The translations under genes were made by a program, and so were the position numbers. Below, piece by piece: positions 12,222 through 15,104 of a stretch of 15,104 nucleotides of DNA (position 1 is its first letter; the number at the start of each line of letters is the position of its first letter). A model generated the notes under the pieces. That model saw only the letters and a list, made by a program, of their open reading frames with translations, was not told the DNA's origin and did not search any database. This stretch comes from Methanosarcinaceae archaeon (GTDB lineage: Archaea; Halobacteriota; Methanosarcinia; Methanosarcinales; Methanosarcinaceae). The stretch lies in the NCBI GenBank assembly GCA_028690255.1, contig JAQVBP010000023.1, forward strand, positions 1 through 15,104, in the 5' to 3' direction.

Positions 12222-12959
12222 TTAATCAGGGAGATTTTTCATTTTAATCGTAATTTCATGATAACCGCAGGATGTACATTCATAGTGTCGGATTGTAGTT
12301 GCAGTATCGTTTTCGATCTTTATGTCGGGAAGTTTGTATTCAATCAGGGCATATTCTTTGTTGCATTCTCTGCAAGTCCTGTTTTTTCGGTCTTCTCTTT
12401 CTCCGTTTTGTTGATAGTAGTTGAGATCCTCTATTCGGGGATCTTTGTTTCCACAGAACTTACATTCCCAGTATCGAGTGATTGTTATTTCATATTTAAG
12501 GCGTGAACTCACTTCTTTTATAATGGGCTCATTATGTTCTTCATAGGCAAAGTATCTCCCGCATTTTTTGCATAGAGAATTCTTATGGAAGTCCTTTATT
12601 TTACTAAATTGCTCTGAAGTTGCAAAAAAGAAGATAATCAATCCAATATCTGTTATAATAAAAGGCCAGAACATCTGTTTTGCATATTCGATACGATTCA
12701 AAAGGAAAAAATATAGGATTAGTGCGGCATATAATAATAGACTCAAAAAAAATGATATTATTTCTACAGCTTGGATTTTTTTATCTCCATATCTATCGAT
12801 AAGATAAGGAGTTTTACTTTTCAGGAAAAAATCATAGATTTTTCCAGTATAAGTAATGGTCAACGTGTCAGTGTCATTATCCAGCTCATAACAAACTCCA
12901 TCCAAATATTTTTTATGTGCCCCCGCTGGAAATCTTATATATTTTAGATCTTTGCCCAA
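12222..12959 (-). CDS. Paralogue 4: two-helix membrane protein with two zinc modules
   Basis: A 245-residue member of the same family and the first in transcription order. The N-terminal domain contains FPAGAHKKYLDGVCYELD and TPYLIDRYGDKKIQ, closely like paralogue 2. Two helices lie at about 65-88 and 97-114. The zinc modules are Cys130/133 with 166/169 and Cys196/199 with 228/231; the second begins CRECNKEYAL, with Asn replacing the usual Gly. The apparent start is TTG 12959. A 19-codon open frame just upstream (13042 to 12983, MKTFIMTEDIFRNYLKNDY) and the homologous upstream DNA of paralogue 2 suggest that an older, longer N-terminus was lost through frameshifts. TATA-like sequence at 13081-13094 could be the promoter. 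Confidence 0.73.
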   Translation of the reverse strand: MGKDLKYIRFPAGAHKKYLDGVCYELDNDTDTLTITYTGKIYDFFLKSKTPYLIDRYGDKKIQAVEIISFFLSLLLYAALILYFFLLNRIEYAKQMFWPFIITDIGLIIFFFATSEQFSKIKDFHKNSLCKKCGRYFAYEEHNEPIIKEVSSRLKYEITITRYWECKFCGNKDPRIEDLNYYQQNGEREDRKNRTCRECNKEYALIEYKLPDIKIENDTATTIRHYECTSCGYHEITIKMKNLPD

Positions 12960-13080
12960 GTTATCATTGACCGATTTTCGATTTAATAGTCATTTTTGAG
13001 ATAGTTTCTAAATATATCCTCCGTCATAATAAACGTTTTCATTCAATTACCCCTTTATTCCAATAACTATATAGATCAGG

Positions 13081-13094
13081 TTAAATATATAGCC
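13081..13094 (-). promoter_or_regulatory. TATA-like promoter candidate for the zinc-module cluster
   Basis: Read on the minus strand the sequence is GGCTATATATTTAA. Transcription from about 13060 would give a leader near 100 nt before paralogue 4, including the 19-codon upstream frame. A second candidate is GATCTATATAGTT at 13066-13078. Confidence 0.3.
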
Positions 13095-13192
13095 TATAGA
13101 GTTGAATATTGTAATCAATACAAATAAACAATAAGTCTCATCAAAATTTTATAATTTATTTTTTATTTCCCGAAGCGGAACTCGGGTATTTA

Positions 13193-13238
13193 AAGGACCG
13201 GCGTACCCACCGGCCGTCAGGCCGGTTTCCGTGTCCTT
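13193..13238. terminator. Compound hairpin downstream of the exporter operon
   Basis: ACCGGCC-gtca-GGCCGGT (13209-13226) is a perfect 7-bp stem, enclosed by AAGGAC (13193-13198) and GTCCTT (13233-13238). A further small hairpin CCCGA/TCGGG lies at 13169-13186. It sits 85 bases after the permease stop and could end that transcript or act as a structured dispersed repeat. Confidence 0.4.
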
Positions 13239-13310
13239 CAGTGTGTTCCGTGGTTAAGGAATCGTAAACAAAAATACTTGATATTATATTTGACTCGTCC
13301 CTAAATACAT

Positions 13311-14075
13311 TTATACCATCTCTGCTCTTCGGAAAAAATAACCGCTGGCGCAGACCATCAGGACTGACAGTGATAATAGAATACATACGTCCAGAACAAT
13401 TGGGAATTCACAATAACCGATCAATATACCCCGCAAAGCATCCACGCCATATGTCAGCGGATCAAAATAAGACAGAATCCTTATAGGGGCAGGCAAATTT
13501 GAAATAGGAAATAACGCTCCTGATAAAAGAAACAAAGGGAATGCAATAAAATTAATAATTGTGCTAAACCCGTGAAAATCCTTCAGTACGGAGGACAAAA
13601 TCAGTCCTATATTTATAAAGGTCGTCGATATAAGAACCATTATCACGACAGAGAACAGAATCGCAGGAATAAAAGGCAGTCTGAAACCAAGGAATACCGA
13701 CATCATCATAATAATAAGGGCCTGAAGGATTGATGTGGTTGCACTTCCGGAGATCATCCCAAGAACAATAGAAATTCTGCTTGCGGGAGTCACCATAACT
13801 TCTTTTAAAAATCCAAACTGCTTGTCCATTATGACACTCATTCCAGCATAAGCAGCCGTAAAAAGAAGAGTCATCCCGATGATACCCGGCACAAGATACT
13901 GAAAATATCCTATAGAGTCGGGCAGCCCTGGAAATTCCACTCTTCTAAAGCCCATACCCTGAAAGATCAGCATAAAAGCCGGCATGGCAATAGCCCCCAC
14001 TACCCTTGATTTTGCTCTGAAATACTTTATCATCTCACGCCGCCAGAGAACATATACGACTTTTCCCTGAATCAT
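13311..14075 (-). CDS. ABC-2 type transporter permease (DrrB-like)
   Basis: A 254-residue membrane subunit of an ABC-2 exporter, the normal length. The N-terminus (VVYVLWRREMIKYFRAKSRVVGAI) is the amphipathic segment before helix 1; roughly six helices follow. Family motifs include YLVPGIIGMTLLFTAAYAG, then GFLKEVMVTPASR, and near the end FPLFLLSGALFPISNLP and SYFDPLTYGVDALRG, as in the daunorubicin-resistance type. Its ATG overlaps the ATPase stop (ATGA), and AAGGAGG lies about nine bases upstream, so the two subunits are co-translated. Substrate cannot be predicted; relatives export drugs, lipids or polysaccharides. It is likely anchored in the cytoplasmic membrane as a dimer with two ATPase subunits. 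Confidence 0.92.
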   Translation of the reverse strand: MIQGKVVYVLWRREMIKYFRAKSRVVGAIAMPAFMLIFQGMGFRRVEFPGLPDSIGYFQYLVPGIIGMTLLFTAAYAGMSVIMDKQFGFLKEVMVTPASRISIVLGMISGSATTSILQALIIMMMSVFLGFRLPFIPAILFSVVIMVLISTTFINIGLILSSVLKDFHGFSTIINFIAFPLFLLSGALFPISNLPAPIRILSYFDPLTYGVDALRGILIGYCEFPIVLDVCILLSLSVLMVCASGYFFRRAEMV

Positions 14076-15064
14076 CGGAGCATCCTCCTTCTCATCCGAT
14101 CCTGCCTTGCTGACTGCCTGCTGCCTTCCTCTTCTCGTATTATCGAACCTGTCAGCTGGATAAAAACATCTTCCAGACTTGGTTTGCTGAAATTTATCGA
14201 ACTGATCCCGACACCCAGATCCCCGGCAGTCTGAAAAATATAAGGGATATTTTTCTCATAATCCGAGATAATAACATCGAGCATTTCTCCGTTCGGAACA
14301 ATTTCCCTGACCCATTCTTTCTCCCCGAGTGCAGCAGCAATGAGATCGACCCTCCCCTCAATAGTCAGGCTGACACAATCCCCCCGAAGACAGTTCTTCA
14401 GTCCCGATGGAGTGTCAAGTGCAATTATCTTTCCATGATCGATTATCGCAATGCGGTCACAGAGGTAATCAGCCTCTTCCATATAATGGGTAGTCAGAAT
14501 GACAGATGTCCCGTAGTTTCTGTTCAGGTTTCTGATATGGTCCCATATTGATCTCCTGGTCTGTGCATCAAGCCCAAGAGTAGGCTCATCCAGAAACAAG
14601 ACCTTCGGATAATGAATAAGCCCCCTTGCAATTTCAAGCCGCCTTTTCATCCCACCCGAATAATTTTCAACAAGAATATCAGCTTTATCAGCCAGCCCCA
14701 CAACATCAAGCACTTCCAGGATTCTTTTTTTCCGCTCCTCTGAACCGATGCTGTACATCATGGCGTGAAATTCAAGATTTTCCCTCCCGGTAAGCCCTAT
14801 ATCAAGCGAAGGGTCCTGAAAAATTATTCCGATATTATTCCTGACCTTCCCCGGGGCTCTTCTAAGATCATATCCTGCTATTTCAGCATCACCTGCCGTA
14901 GGAAGAAGAAGAGTGGTCAGCATATTGATTATAGTCGTCTTTCCCGCACCATTGGGGCCCAAAAGCCCGAAAAGTTCTCCGGGCTCAACCGAAAATGAGA
15001 CACTGTCCACAGCAGTAAATTCCCCGAATTTTTTTGTCAGCTCTTTAATTATTATTGCACTCAT
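14072..15064 (-). CDS. ABC transporter ATP-binding protein (DrrA-like)
   Basis: A 330-residue ATPase energising the ABC-2 permease encoded next. Motifs are intact: Walker A GPNGAGKTT (36-44), Q-loop Gln83, signature SGGMKRR (136-142), Walker B VLFLDEPTLGLD (155-166) and the H-loop His193 in TTHYMEEADYLCDR. A C-terminal domain of about 110 residues ending near SLEDVFIQLTG is typical of the DrrA subfamily. The very end is basic (RQDRMRRRMLR). I chose ATG 15064 (MSAIIIKELTKKFG); TTG 15082 would begin inside the ribosome-binding repeat. GAAGG lies about 12 bases upstream of the ATG. The next gene upstream is outside the window, so the operon may be longer. Confidence 0.94.
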   Translation of the reverse strand: MSAIIIKELTKKFGEFTAVDSVSFSVEPGELFGLLGPNGAGKTTIINMLTTLLLPTAGDAEIAGYDLRRAPGKVRNNIGIIFQDPSLDIGLTGRENLEFHAMMYSIGSEERKKRILEVLDVVGLADKADILVENYSGGMKRRLEIARGLIHYPKVLFLDEPTLGLDAQTRRSIWDHIRNLNRNYGTSVILTTHYMEEADYLCDRIAIIDHGKIIALDTPSGLKNCLRGDCVSLTIEGRVDLIAAALGEKEWVREIVPNGEMLDVIISDYEKNIPYIFQTAGDLGVGISSINFSKPSLEDVFIQLTGSIIREEEGSRQSARQDRMRRRMLR

Positions 15065-15067
15065 ATT

Positions 15068-15104
15068 AAACAAAACCTTCAAACCTAAACAAAACCTTCA
15101 AACC
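15068..15104. repeat. Tandem 19-bp repeat at the ATPase ribosome-binding site
   Basis: The unit AAACAAAACCTTCAAACCT occurs at 15068-15086 and again from 15087 to the window edge, where 18 of 19 bases match without a change. On the minus strand each unit contains GAAGG, so the ribosome-binding motif before the ATPase gene is duplicated. More copies may lie outside the window. Confidence 0.85.

Larger units (their letters stand above)
12960..13310. other. Spacer between the exporter genes and paralogue 4
   Basis: It holds a strong hairpin cluster at 13168-13238, minus-strand TATA-like sequences at 13066-13078 and 13081-13094, and the short open frame described with paralogue 4. Minus-strand sequence near 13230-13260 contains CACGGAA twice, like a simple dispersed intergenic motif. 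An open frame at 13156-13386 is not credible, as it overlaps the permease end and has no family features. Confidence 0.5.

Noticed and set aside
9496..12959. Idea that the zinc-module proteins form one system with the ABC exporter
   Set aside because: All are on the minus strand, but a 351-base spacer with a hairpin separates them and nothing in the sequences links their functions.
13156..13386. 76-codon minus-strand open frame below the permease
   Set aside because: It overlaps the permease 3' end and is read from hairpin-rich spacer with simple CACGGAA motifs.

Overview
The window looks like a chromosomal segment of a methanogenic archaeon of the genus Methanosarcina or a close relative. 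The evidence is the archaeal exosome/ribosome/KEOPS gene string (rrp41, rrp42, rpl37ae, rpoP, Brix protein, pcc1), a sodium-type membrane pyrophosphatase, a FilR1-type methanogen regulator, AT-rich spacers with TATA-like boxes, and Shine-Dalgarno motifs complementary to archaeal 16S rRNA. The genus is inferred from gene content; no 16S rRNA is present.

Positions 1-2759 are a conserved plus-strand core cluster: RNA degradation (Rrp41/Rrp42), translation (L37Ae), transcription (RNA polymerase subunit P), ribosome assembly (Brix) and tRNA t6A modification (Pcc1). Rrp41 enters from the left edge and ends in a very long acidic repeat tail. Positions 3233-5281 carry a stand-alone K+-dependent, probably Na+-pumping pyrophosphatase between a 473-base regulatory spacer and a T-rich terminator. 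A FilR1-like regulator (5481-6263) and a universal stress protein (6606-7043) follow. The 340 bases between them hold an IS200/IS605-type remnant with hairpin ends and an omega-RNA-like right end but no tnpA or tnpB, plus an unexplained three-way-junction RNA candidate.

Positions 7044-9495 are accessory. A 104-bp direct repeat (7190-7293 and 8733-8836, four differences) brackets two toxin-antitoxin modules: RelB with a frameshifted RelE, and an intact MntA/HepT pair. The second repeat copy also supplies the C-terminal residues of a minus-strand GNAT acetyltransferase. A degraded third copy lies at about 9450-9495.

Positions 9496-12959 (minus strand) hold the least familiar part: four tandem full-length paralogues. 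Each has a variable N-terminal domain, two membrane helices and two four-cysteine zinc modules. I do not recognise the family; it is the best candidate here for an undescribed system. Three of the four appear to use TTG starts. Positions 13311-15064 (minus strand) encode a DrrA/DrrB-type ABC exporter with overlapping genes and a duplicated ribosome-binding segment at the right edge. I found no rRNA, tRNA or CRISPR array.
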